Shown here: piece by piece, positions 1 to 7,257 of the stretch
How the letters are laid out: every line of letters starts with the position of its first letter
Position numbering within the stretch: position 1 is the stretch's first letter
DNA from: AC-52 sp044870295
Lineage (GTDB): Bacteria > Actinomycetota > UBA4738
Reading direction: 5' to 3'
Length of the DNA: 38,426 nucleotides
Assembly: GCA_044870295.1 (NCBI GenBank)
Contig: JBIOYQ010000147.1
Span: 1 to 38,426, forward strand
Notes under the pieces: model-generated
Database searches by the model: none
What the model was told of the DNA's origin: nothing
What the model saw: only the letters and a program-made list of their open reading frames with translations
Position numbers and translations under genes: made by a program

Positions 1-10
1 ATCTGGCGGG

Positions 11-268
11 ATGGTGGACCACACGACCGTCGCGATCTTGGGCTCCATCGTGATCGCCAGTGGAATCGCGATGATGTCGCTGTCGGGTCGCCATGCCCGG
101 CGCCACGCTGAGTATCTGAGGTCTGGCCGCCAGCGACCTCGGCCATACAAGGTCTTCCCGTACGACCGTCCGGCGAACGAACGATGGCTGCGTTGGTGGA
201 TGTTCGCCGAAGGAGTGCTCGTGACGATCGTCGGAGCCATGTGGGTGGCAGGAATCGGGGCGAACTAG
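11..268 (+). CDS. Small two-helix membrane protein, hypothetical
   Basis: This encodes 85 residues with a hydrophobic segment near residues 7-23 and a second near 63-81. Between them lies a basic, proline-containing stretch rich in Arg, His and Tyr. The pattern suggests a small membrane hairpin with a positively charged loop that is probably cytoplasmic. I do not recognise a family. The ATG at 11 is followed at once by a GTG, and the frame is open to the left edge, so the true start could lie outside the window. It converges on the MFS gene with about 40 bases between the stops. No function can be assigned. Confidence 0.6.
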   Translation: MVDHTTVAILGSIVIASGIAMMSLSGRHARRHAEYLRSGRQRPRPYKVFPYDRPANERWLRWWMFAEGVLVTIVGAMWVAGIGAN

Positions 269-310
269 CCAGGGTCCTACGGTCCGACACCTTATCGGCT
301 CGATCCCTGC

Positions 311-1612
311 CTATCGGGTGCTCTCCATACCAGAGCGGCCGAACCCGGATGCCGCCACGGCACCGAGCAGGATGAGCAGCCCACCGGCGATCAGCCCGAT
401 CTGGTTCCCGTCGAGCGTGATGCCGACATGGACCTCGTCGATCGAGTGCGCCAGGGCGCCGACCCCGAGGGCGCCCACGCCCAACCCGATCCGGAACAGC
501 ATCTGCACACCGGCCATGATCCGGCCCCGGATGCGGTCCTCGGCTACCTCCTGGGCGGTGGTCAGGGCGACCAGAATGGCCACAGAGAACGCGGCTCCGA
601 ACACGACGGCGGCCACGAACGAGAGCCAGAGCTGCGGCAGCAACGCCATCACCACGAGCACGACGCCACACGTCGCCACCGCCAGCAGGAACGTGGCGCC
701 TCGGCCACGATCCTTCATCAGCACCCGGACGACGACCAGGCCGATCCCCATGCCGGCTCCCCACAGCGCGGTCAGCCACCCGAACGCCACGTCGTCCGCC
801 CCGAGGGTCTGGTGGATGTAGGCGATCCCCACCGCGAACAGCACGCCGCCCCCGAACATCGACACGACCAGGCCGTAGGCGAGCGACCGCAGGCCCGGAT
901 GCGACCACACGTAGCGGAACCCCTCCAGGACGCTCTCCACGATCTGGCCCTTGCCTTCGAAGCGGTCCTGTCGCAGCTGGAGACGGGCGATCATCGCCGC
1001 TGAGAACACGAACGTCGCCGAGTCGAAGAAGAACGCGAACGACGTGGGGTGGGCGCGAAACAGATGGCCGAACGGGACCCATGAAGGGATGTGGGAGGCG
1101 ACGGCGCGCAGTCCGCTGAACAGCGCCGCGGCGATCGGGATCGAGCCGTAGGACGAAGCCAGGATCAGGCCGTTCGCCTCCGCGAGCGAGCCCTCCGGGA
1201 CCAGATGCGGCACGCTCGCGTCCCGCGCGGGGAGGAAGAACAACGAGATGGATTCGTGGATGAACGCGATGACGTACAGGAGCCCGATGCCGACGAACGG
1301 GACCAACGCGATCAGCGCGGCCCGCGTCAGGTCGCAGGTCACCATGATGGTGCGCCGATACACGCGGTCGGCCACGACGCCACCCACCGGAGCCGCGAAG
1401 ATGGGCGGGACCAGGCGCAGCACCAACACGATGGCGACTGCCGTCTGGTTGCCGTGCGTCAGGGCGAACGCCGCCACGATGAAGGCCAGGGTGGCGACCC
1501 AATCGCCCAGCGAGGAGACCGCCTGCCCGATCAGCAGCCGGCGGAACCCCGGCGAGCGGACGGCTGCGGCGAATCCGCCCTCGCCGGAGGCTGGCGCGGG
1601 CTCGCCGCTCAT
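311..1612 (-). CDS. MFS transporter, EntS-like (MFS_3) drug or siderophore exporter type
   Basis: This is a 433-residue integral membrane protein with about twelve hydrophobic segments. A loop near residues 75-90 (GGVVADRVYRR) matches the MFS motif A region between helices 2 and 3, and GRIMAGVQMLFRIG in the second half is typical of the EntS-like branch, which exports hydrophobic compounds by proton antiport. The substrate cannot be told from sequence. The ATG at 1612 is only 15 bases from the divergent degV start, so both promoters must lie within or across the opposite gene's 5' end. No Shine-Dalgarno is visible. The family call is firm; the cargo is unknown. Confidence 0.88.
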   Translation of the reverse strand: MSGEPAPASGEGGFAAAVRSPGFRRLLIGQAVSSLGDWVATLAFIVAAFALTHGNQTAVAIVLVLRLVPPIFAAPVGGVVADRVYRRTIMVTCDLTRAALIALVPFVGIGLLYVIAFIHESISLFFLPARDASVPHLVPEGSLAEANGLILASSYGSIPIAAALFSGLRAVASHIPSWVPFGHLFRAHPTSFAFFFDSATFVFSAAMIARLQLRQDRFEGKGQIVESVLEGFRYVWSHPGLRSLAYGLVVSMFGGGVLFAVGIAYIHQTLGADDVAFGWLTALWGAGMGIGLVVVRVLMKDRGRGATFLLAVATCGVVLVVMALLPQLWLSFVAAVVFGAAFSVAILVALTTAQEVAEDRIRGRIMAGVQMLFRIGLGVGALGVGALAHSIDEVHVGITLDGNQIGLIAGGLLILLGAVAASGFGRSGMESTR

Positions 1613-1613
1613 C

Positions 1614-1619
1614 TAAGGT
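1614..1619 (+). promoter_or_regulatory. -10 box TAAGGT, leaderless promoter of degV
   Basis: The hexamer ends 8 bases before the ATG at 1628, which puts the predicted transcript start on or next to the start codon. There is no ribosome-binding site in the gap. It sits inside the 15-base region shared with the divergent MFS gene. Confidence 0.6.
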
Positions 1620-1627
1620 GTGCGTCG

Positions 1628-2455
1628 ATGGTCGCGGTCGTTGCCGATAGCGCAGCCAACCTTCCGGGCGAGCTGGTTGCGGAGCTGGGCATCGAGGTCG
1701 TCCCAATGTATCTGAAGCTCGGCGAGGCGGTCTACCGCGACGGTTCAGACCTGACGCCCACCGACTTCTACGACCGCCTGGTTCGGGACGGCGAGCCCGC
1801 GTCGACGTCCGTGCCGTCGCCGGGGGATTTCCTCGAGGCCTTTCGTCGGACCGGGCACGACGAGATCGTGTGCGTGACGGTTGCGTCGTCCATGAGCTCC
1901 AGCGGCCAGCAGGCCGCCTTCGCGGCCGAGCAGTTCGAGGGGAAGGTGGAGGTGATCGACTCCCAGACGGCGTCTATGGCGGAGGGGTTCGTCGCCGCCG
2001 AGGCCGGGCGGACCGCGGCGGCCGGAGGCTCGCTGCAGGCGGTGGCGGATCGGGCCCGAGAGGTGGCCCGTCGGACCAGGCTGCTCGCCACCGTGGGCAC
2101 GTTCGAGTTCCTCCGCCGGTCCGGTCGGGTCACGAAGGTGCAGGCCTACGCGGCCACCGTGTTGGACATCAAGCCGGTGTTCGGGTTCCGGGGCGGCGAG
2201 ATCGTGCCCGTGGCGCGAACCCGGACCCGGCGCCGGGCCGTGGATCGGATCTTGGACGACACGGTGGCAGCGGCCGGGGGGCGGCCGCTGCACCTCGCCG
2301 TGATCCACGCCGCCGCCGACGACGAGGCGCGCGGCCTCCTCGATCGGATCACCGCCAGATCGACGCTGGTGGAGCGCTACGTCGTTCCGGCCACCCCGGT
2401 CATCGGAGCACACACCGGTCCAGGGCTGCTCGGAACCGCGTTCTACTGGGACTGA
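1628..2455 (+). CDS. DegV family fatty-acid-binding protein
   Basis: The protein has 275 residues, usual for the DegV/FakB family. These bind a single fatty acid and, in Firmicutes, present it to the kinase FakA for phosphorylation; in Actinobacteria the role is less clear. The N-terminus MVAVVADSAANLP matches the family's TDSxxDLP opening. The TSVPSP segment near residues 60-65, the SSMSSSG loop and the C-terminal VIGAHTGPGLLGTAFYW motif are diagnostic. The ATG at 1628 is chosen because homology starts there and a -10 box lies 8 bases upstream; the open frame further upstream is antisense to the MFS gene. A PlsY-like gene follows, which fits a lipid-related neighbourhood. Confidence 0.9.
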   Translation: MVAVVADSAANLPGELVAELGIEVVPMYLKLGEAVYRDGSDLTPTDFYDRLVRDGEPASTSVPSPGDFLEAFRRTGHDEIVCVTVASSMSSSGQQAAFAAEQFEGKVEVIDSQTASMAEGFVAAEAGRTAAAGGSLQAVADRAREVARRTRLLATVGTFEFLRRSGRVTKVQAYAATVLDIKPVFGFRGGEIVPVARTRTRRRAVDRILDDTVAAAGGRPLHLAVIHAAADDEARGLLDRITARSTLVERYVVPATPVIGAHTGPGLLGTAFYWD

Positions 2456-2504
2456 GTGCCGGCGCGCGCCGGGGTCGGCCGGCGGGGGTCCACTGGATCA
2501 GGCG

Positions 2505-2510
2505 TAGGCT
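2505..2510 (+). promoter_or_regulatory. -10 box TAGGCT, leaderless promoter of the plsY-like gene
   Basis: The hexamer ends 6 bases before the ATG at 2517, and no Shine-Dalgarno is present. No convincing -35 is seen. This is the most frequent form of the box in the window. Confidence 0.55.
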
Positions 2511-2516
2511 ATCGGC

Positions 2517-3200
2517 ATGCTGTGGCGGGGCCTGGCGTGGGGCGCTGGCGGGTACCTCGCAGGAACGCTTCCGTCGACGTGGCTGGTGGCGCGGGCGAAG
2601 CGGTCGTCGGCGCTGATCGCCGCGTCGAAGCGGTCGGCCGGAGAGACCGACGCGCACATCATGATGACGGTCCACCTGGGCGTCGGATGGACGGCCCTGG
2701 CGGCCACGCTGGACGTGCTCAAGGGGTTCATGTGGGCGCTGGCCGCACGCCATTGGGGTCACCTCGACGATGGATGGGTGGCTCTGGCCGGCGTCGCGGT
2801 GGTGGTCGGCCACTCGTTCCCCTTCTACGCACAGCAGATGGCCGGACGCGGCCTCGCCGCCGCGTCCGGCGTCTACCTGGCGCTTTTGCCATGGGAGATG
2901 GTCGTGGCGGGGGTGCTGATCGTCATCGGTGGAGCCCTCCGCTCGACCAGCCTCTTCACCACCATCGGCATGGCTTCGGTCCCGGTCGTCGCCGCGTGGA
3001 CCGGCCAGCCGGGCGAGTTCGTGGCCATGGGCGTGGCCGTGTTCGCGATCCTGATGATCCGCCGGCTCGAGGGCGTGGGTGACGTGATCCGTTCGGGTAT
3101 CAGCCCGGCCCGGGCCGTGCTGTATCGGTGCGTGTTCGACTCGAGCTCTCCGCCCGGCTCCGTGCTCTGGTCTCGCTCGGGCGAAGACACCTCCCCCTGA
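2517..3200 (+). CDS. PlsY-like glycerol-3-phosphate acyltransferase homologue, motif-degenerate
   Basis: This 227-residue polytopic membrane protein aligns in outline with PlsY, which transfers an acyl group from acyl phosphate to glycerol-3-phosphate. Recognisable pieces are AGTLPSTWLVAR at residues 14-25 (motif 1 region), LDVLKG near 65-70, and GHSFPFY followed by MAGRGLAAASG near 102-122 (motif 3 region, normally GGKG). The highly conserved GSGNxGATN segment is replaced by an ETDAHIMMTVHLG stretch. It may therefore be an inactive or altered-substrate paralogue. The last 40 or so residues are polar and not part of the family core. The neighbouring degV, a fatty-acid carrier, supports a lipid role. 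Confidence 0.7.
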   Translation: MLWRGLAWGAGGYLAGTLPSTWLVARAKRSSALIAASKRSAGETDAHIMMTVHLGVGWTALAATLDVLKGFMWALAARHWGHLDDGWVALAGVAVVVGHSFPFYAQQMAGRGLAAASGVYLALLPWEMVVAGVLIVIGGALRSTSLFTTIGMASVPVVAAWTGQPGEFVAMGVAVFAILMIRRLEGVGDVIRSGISPARAVLYRCVFDSSSPPGSVLWSRSGEDTSP

Positions 3201-3253
3201 CGGCGATCCTCGACGCATACAGCTCCCTCCCCAGCGAGAGGCCGCATCGGCGC

Positions 3254-3259
3254 TAGGCT
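3254..3259 (+). promoter_or_regulatory. -10 box TAGGCT, leaderless promoter of lysC
   Basis: The hexamer ends 9 bases before the ATG at 3269. The gap contains no Shine-Dalgarno, in contrast to the strong internal one at 3992-3998 in the same gene. Confidence 0.6.
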
Positions 3260-3268
3260 CATCGTTCG

Positions 3269-4510
3269 ATGCCGGTGATCGTGCAGAAGTACGGGGGGAC
3301 CTCCGTGGCCGACGCCGCGCGGATCCGGGCGGTGGCCGATCGGGTCGTGGCGGCGAGGCGGGACGGCCATCAGGTGGTCGTGGTGGTCTCGGCGATGGGC
3401 GACACCACCGACGACCTCATGGCCATGGCGCACGAGCTGAGCCCAGCGCCCAACGCGCGCGAGCTCGACCTCCTGCTGACGGCGGGGGAGCGGGTGGCCA
3501 TGTCGCTCCTGTCCCTGGCTATCAACGCGGCGGGCTATCCGGCCGCGTCCTACACAGGCTCGCAGGCCGGGATCATCACGGATACGAGCCACGGCAAGGC
3601 AAAGATCATCGACATCCGGCCCGGTCGGATCCTGGAGGCCCTGGCGCGGGGCGACATCGTGATCGTGGCTGGCTTCCAGGGTGTGTCCACCGCCTTCGAC
3701 GTGACGACGTTGGGACGTGGGGGCTCGGACACCACCGCGGTGGCACTCGCGGCTGCGCTGGGGGCGGACGTGTGCGAGATCTACACCGACGTCGCTGGCG
3801 TCTTCACGGCCGACCCGCGCATGGTGCCGGAGGCCCGTCAGCTCCACGCGGTCTCCTATGAGGAGATGCTGGAGCTGGCGGCGTCAGGGGCGCAGGTCCT
3901 CCAGCTCCGGTCGGTGGAGTACGCTCGGACGCACGGCGTGAAGGTCCACGTGCGGTCATCGTTCACCGACGCGCCGGGCACGTGGATCACCGAGGAGGAC
4001 GCCAGGATGGAGCAGGCCATCATCTCGGGCGTGGCCGCGGAGGATGCCGAGGCCAAGATCACGATCGAAGACGTCCCCGATCGCCCCGGCATCGCCGCTA
4101 CCATCTTCCGGGCCGTGGCCGACGGGGGCGTGCCCGTCGACATGATCGTGCAGAACGCCGGCCGCGACGGCAGGACCGACGTCTCGTTCCTGATCCCGAA
4201 GGCAGACCTGCCCCGCATCGTCTCGGCGATCGAGCGGGTGGTGAAGGAGGTCGGCGGGTCGGGCCAGACGATCGACGACCGCATCGCACGGGTCTCGCTG
4301 GTGGGCGCCGGGATCAAGAGCCATCCGGAGGTGGTGGCCGAGATGTTCGCCGCCCTGGCCGAGGAAGGGATCAACATCGAGATGATCTCGACGTCGTCCA
4401 TCCGCGTCTCCTGCGTGATCCGGTCCCAGGACGCCGATCGAGCCGTCCGCGCCGTGCACGCGAGGTTCGGCCTGGGCGAGGATGGCCGCGGCACCCGCGA
4501 GCACGAGTAG
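3269..4510 (+). CDS. lysC: Aspartokinase (alpha subunit, catalytic plus two ACT domains)
   Basis: The 413-residue enzyme phosphorylates L-aspartate in the first step toward lysine, threonine, methionine and diaminopimelate. The amino-acid-kinase domain covers residues 1-245: VQKYGGTSVAD at the N-terminus, the ERVAMSLL segment, TLGRGGSDTTAVALAAAL and the YTDVAGVFTADPR loop are all intact. Two ACT domains (about 262-330 and 340-405) should give feedback control; LVGAGIKSHPEVVAEMF and INIEMISTSSIRVSCVI are typical. It is followed 46 bases later by asd, the next enzyme of the pathway, as in mycobacteria and corynebacteria. asd has its own -10 box, so the two may be transcribed separately. Confidence 0.97.
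   Translation: MPVIVQKYGGTSVADAARIRAVADRVVAARRDGHQVVVVVSAMGDTTDDLMAMAHELSPAPNARELDLLLTAGERVAMSLLSLAINAAGYPAASYTGSQAGIITDTSHGKAKIIDIRPGRILEALARGDIVIVAGFQGVSTAFDVTTLGRGGSDTTAVALAAALGADVCEIYTDVAGVFTADPRMVPEARQLHAVSYEEMLELAASGAQVLQLRSVEYARTHGVKVHVRSSFTDAPGTWITEEDARMEQAIISGVAAEDAEAKITIEDVPDRPGIAATIFRAVADGGVPVDMIVQNAGRDGRTDVSFLIPKADLPRIVSAIERVVKEVGGSGQTIDDRIARVSLVGAGIKSHPEVVAEMFAALAEEGINIEMISTSSIRVSCVIRSQDADRAVRAVHARFGLGEDGRGTREHE
4007..4510 (+). CDS. lysC: Predicted internal in-frame product: aspartokinase beta (regulatory) subunit
   Basis: An in-frame ATG at 4007 begins MEQAIISGVA, just ahead of the ACT domains. It is preceded by GAGGAGG at 3992-3998 with 8 bases of spacing, one of the best Shine-Dalgarno sequences in the window. 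The product would be 167 residues, both ACT domains without the kinase domain. In Corynebacterium glutamicum and Bacillus subtilis aspartokinase II, the beta subunit is made from just such an internal start, and the corynebacterial one begins with a closely similar sequence. That this start is used here is inference. Confidence 0.65.
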   Translation: MEQAIISGVAAEDAEAKITIEDVPDRPGIAATIFRAVADGGVPVDMIVQNAGRDGRTDVSFLIPKADLPRIVSAIERVVKEVGGSGQTIDDRIARVSLVGAGIKSHPEVVAEMFAALAEEGINIEMISTSSIRVSCVIRSQDADRAVRAVHARFGLGEDGRGTREHE

Positions 4511-4543
4511 GAGCCGATCGGCGGCGAGGTCGGTCCGGCCCCG

Positions 4544-4549
4544 TAGGAT
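4544..4549 (+). promoter_or_regulatory. -10 box TAGGAT, leaderless promoter of asd
   Basis: The hexamer ends 7 bases before the ATG at 4557. It lies between lysC and asd and suggests that asd can be transcribed on its own as well as by readthrough. Confidence 0.55.
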
Positions 4550-4556
4550 GGTGGCC

Positions 4557-5585
4557 ATGCGCGTAGCCGTGGTGGGCGCCACCGGGGCGGTCGGCCGGAC
4601 CATCCTGCAGATCCTGGAGGAGCGCGACTTCCCGGCGGACGAGGTGGTGCCGTTCGCCTCGCCGCGTTCGGAGGGGAAGCGTCTGACGTTTCGTGGCGAC
4701 GAGGTCCCCGTCCGGGTCGCGTCGGAGCGGTGGTTCGAGGGGATCGACCTCGCCCTGTCGTCGGCCGGCGCCTCAGTGGCGCGGGCGGTGATCCCTCCCG
4801 CGGCGGCCGCGGGGACCGTCTGCATCGACAACTCCTCGGCCTTCCGCATGGACCCCGAGGTCCCCCTGGTGATCCCGGAGATCAACCCGGACGCCCTCGA
4901 GCATCACCACAACCTCATCGCGAACGGCAACTGCACGGCCATCACGGCACTCATGCCGTTGGGGCCGCTGCATCGGGCGTTCGGGCTGCGCTTCCTGGTC
5001 ACCTCGTCGTACCAATCGGTTTCGGGCAGCGGCATGAAAGGCGTGCGCGAGCTGGCCGAGCAGGTCGAGAAGCTGCACGACGACATCGAGTCGCTCACGT
5101 CCCCGGATCACGTCGCGCTCCCCGCCGGCGAAGTGTTCGGCCGGACCATCGCCTTCAACGTCGTGCCCCATGCGGAACGGTTCGAGCCCGGGGGCGGCGG
5201 CTTCACCACGGAGGAGATCAAGATGGCGAACGAGGTGCGCAAGGTGCTCGGGATCCCTGACCTGGTGTGCTCGGCCACCGCCGTCCGGGTGCCCGTGGTG
5301 ACCGGCCACGGCGTTTCGATCTACGCGCGATTCCATCGAAGCACGACCGCTGCGGAGGCGCGTGACGTGCTGTCCCGGGCACCGGGCCTCCGGGTGGTGG
5401 ACGACCCTGAACGAAGTCGCTATCCGACTCCCCTGGACGCGTCCGGCATCGACGAAGTGCTGGTTGGTCGGATCCGAGAGGCTCCCGGTGACGACCACGC
5501 GCTCCTGCTCTTCGCCGCCGGCGACAACCTGCGCAAGGGGGCCGCCTTGAACGCGGTCCAGATCGCCGAGCTGTTGATCCGCTGA
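4557..5585 (+). CDS. asd: Aspartate-semialdehyde dehydrogenase
   Basis: The 342-residue protein carries out NADPH-dependent reduction of aspartyl phosphate to aspartate semialdehyde, the step after aspartokinase. The N-terminal MRVAVVGATGAVG is the Rossmann dinucleotide loop. NGNCTAI near residues 121-127 carries the catalytic cysteine. SSYQSVSGSG, the EEIKMANEVRKVLG helix and VRVPVVTGHG, which supplies the catalytic histidine region, are all present. Length is normal. The ATG at 4557 is chosen over upstream in-frame codons because the Rossmann fold begins there and a -10 box sits 7 bases before it. It converges with the methyltransferase gene, with 16 bases between the stops. Confidence 0.97.
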   Translation: MRVAVVGATGAVGRTILQILEERDFPADEVVPFASPRSEGKRLTFRGDEVPVRVASERWFEGIDLALSSAGASVARAVIPPAAAAGTVCIDNSSAFRMDPEVPLVIPEINPDALEHHHNLIANGNCTAITALMPLGPLHRAFGLRFLVTSSYQSVSGSGMKGVRELAEQVEKLHDDIESLTSPDHVALPAGEVFGRTIAFNVVPHAERFEPGGGGFTTEEIKMANEVRKVLGIPDLVCSATAVRVPVVTGHGVSIYARFHRSTTAAEARDVLSRAPGLRVVDDPERSRYPTPLDASGIDEVLVGRIREAPGDDHALLLFAAGDNLRKGAALNAVQIAELLIR

Positions 5586-5601
5586 TCCAGCCTTCCGGTC
5601 C

Positions 5602-6381
5602 TCACGGACCCTTGCGTGCCACCCAGATCTCCTCGGGAGGCCAGTGGTCGGCCCAGTCATCGGGAACCCACGGGTCGGGTGAAGGAACTCCTGGCGGAGC
5701 TTGGATCTCGATCAGATCCTCGATCGTGAAGCCCTCGGACCGGAGCAAGCGGATCCAATCGCCGTAGCCCAGGTGGAACTCCACGGAGTGATCGTCCGGC
5801 CACTCGAACCGGTGCATCCCGAAGTAGTCTCGATTGAGCTGCCGGCTGATCCTGCCGAGCTCGTCGGCGGTCAACATCATCAGTGCCGAGTTGCAGAGGA
5901 AGACGAGGCGTCCTCCCGGTCGTAGCAAGCGAGATGCCTCGGGGATCCACCGGTACGGATCGCACCAGATGCTCGCTCCGTATTCCGAGAGGGCCAGATC
6001 GAACCGCCCGTCGGCCATGGGCACCTCTTCCGCGCTGGCCCGAACCAAGGGGAACCGGAGGCCGAATCGCTCCTGCATGGCCCGGGCCGTGGCGAGCTGG
6101 GCCGGGGTGGGGTCGAGCCCGACCGGTCTGGCTCCCAGTCTGGCCAGCCAGGCCGAGAAATAGGCGGTGCCACACCCCAGCTCGAGGACGTCCAGTCCCG
6201 ACACATCGCCTAAGACTCCGAGACGTGACTCGGGAACGTGCCAGCTCCCCCAGCTGATCTCTGGTTGGGCCCAGTTTCGAGGAGCCCGCTCCGCATAGTC
6301 GGGGGCAAACGCGGTCCAGGCGGCGATGTTGCGGCGGACGTGTGCTCGCGGGTCGTCGAGAGGGGGGCCGCCGTCGGTCAC
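5602..6381 (-). CDS. Class I SAM-dependent methyltransferase, substrate unknown
   Basis: The protein has 259 residues. LDVLELGCGTAYFSAWLARLG near residues 64-84 is motif I of the Rossmann SAM-binding fold, VGLDPTPAQL is motif II with the acidic residue that holds the ribose, FDLALSEYGASIW is the motif IV region, and LLRPGGRLVF is post-IV. The C-terminal third does not identify the acceptor. The GTG start at 6381 lies 3 bases after the stop of the M55 peptidase gene, so the two are co-transcribed and probably translationally coupled. It is the last gene of a three-gene minus-strand cluster with a GT-C glycosyltransferase. A small-molecule or envelope substrate is possible but unproven. Confidence 0.85.
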   Translation of the reverse strand: MTDGGPPLDDPRAHVRRNIAAWTAFAPDYAERAPRNWAQPEISWGSWHVPESRLGVLGDVSGLDVLELGCGTAYFSAWLARLGARPVGLDPTPAQLATARAMQERFGLRFPLVRASAEEVPMADGRFDLALSEYGASIWCDPYRWIPEASRLLRPGGRLVFLCNSALMMLTADELGRISRQLNRDYFGMHRFEWPDDHSVEFHLGYGDWIRLLRSEGFTIEDLIEIQAPPGVPSPDPWVPDDWADHWPPEEIWVARKGP

Positions 6382-6384
6382 GTG

Positions 6385-7227
6385 TTACGTGACCGGGTAT
6401 CGAGGTGCCTCGCCGGCGCCCAGGTGGGTCCAGGCCAGGAGACACCGGAACGCCTCTCGGAAGTCGTCGGATTGGAATCGAACGGTCCGCGGCCCCGTCC
6501 GTTCCACACCTGGTGCCAGGGCGCACAGATCGGCGCAGCTCGTCGTCGCCACATCCGCCTCGAGGACGAAGGGCGGGGCGGGCCGATACGAGGTGAGCTC
6601 TCCGCGAGCCGTCACCGCCTCGGCCGCTCCCTTCCGGATGGCCTCCCGGGCCACGGTTGGGTGGAGGGACTTGGCGACATTCCGTCCGAACCCTTCCTTG
6701 ACCACCACCGTCCTGATCCCCGGGAGGCGCTTGGCGGCCTGCGCGCACGCCTTGTCGTCGCCCGTGATCAGGCCGATCGGGACGCCATACGTCCCCGCGA
6801 ACGCCGCGTTGAGCTCGGCCTCGGTGACCGGTTCGCCGTTCAGGCGAACCTCGTACATCAGGCGGCCCGAGTAGGTGTGGTCCAGGACGGCGGCCTGCGT
6901 GCCGGCGGCCGCGTGGTACCCGACGAACAGGGCGACGTCGAAGCTCGCCTCGAACCCCTGCATCATGGACAGGACCTTGGGCGAGCCGATGATCAACTCG
7001 GCTCGCGGGTCCATCTCTTCCGGGAGCAGGTTCTCCATGTCACCGTGGGAGTCGTTGACCACCACGTCCGTTGCGCCGCCGTCGAACGAGCCGGCCACGG
7101 CGGCGTTGGCCTCTTCGGTCATGAGCTTGCGGGCCGCGGGGAAGTCGTCGCTTCCCCTCGTGACCTGCCGGAGGTGGGCGACGCCGGCGATGCCTTCCAT
7201 GTCGATCGAGACGAAGACCTTGGCCAT
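6385..7227 (-). CDS. M55 family D-aminopeptidase, DppA-like
   Basis: This 280-residue zinc peptidase releases N-terminal D-amino acids such as D-Ala from peptides, probably for recycling of peptidoglycan fragments. Likely zinc ligands by comparison with Bacillus DppA are D9 and E11 in SIDMEG, H61 in NDSHGDM, H105 in VGYHA and E136 in the VTEAELN segment. The family's SxDxEGIxG opening and GDDKAC segment are clear. The protein lacks a signal peptide and should be cytoplasmic. The ATG at 7227 has a TAGACT box 10 bases upstream, within the 30-base gap after the glycosyltransferase gene, so it may have its own promoter. DppA in Bacillus is linked to a dipeptide transporter; none is seen here. Confidence 0.92.
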   Translation of the reverse strand: MAKVFVSIDMEGIAGVAHLRQVTRGSDDFPAARKLMTEEANAAVAGSFDGGATDVVVNDSHGDMENLLPEEMDPRAELIIGSPKVLSMMQGFEASFDVALFVGYHAAAGTQAAVLDHTYSGRLMYEVRLNGEPVTEAELNAAFAGTYGVPIGLITGDDKACAQAAKRLPGIRTVVVKEGFGRNVAKSLHPTVAREAIRKGAAEAVTARGELTSYRPAPPFVLEADVATTSCADLCALAPGVERTGPRTVRFQSDDFREAFRCLLAWTHLGAGEAPRYPVT

Positions 7228-7237
7228 CGAGGTGAGG

Positions 7238-7243
7238 AGTCTA
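7238..7243 (-). promoter_or_regulatory. -10 box TAGACT upstream of the M55 peptidase gene
   Basis: On the minus strand the hexamer ends 10 bases before the ATG at 7227. The predicted transcript would start within a few bases of the start codon. No clear -35 was found. Confidence 0.45.
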
Positions 7244-7257
7244 CGCGAGCGACGCGA

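Noticed and set aside
1091..1627. Upstream extension of the degV frame
   Set aside because: This stretch is antisense to the MFS transporter and has no DegV homology; the promoter and homology both support the ATG at 1628.
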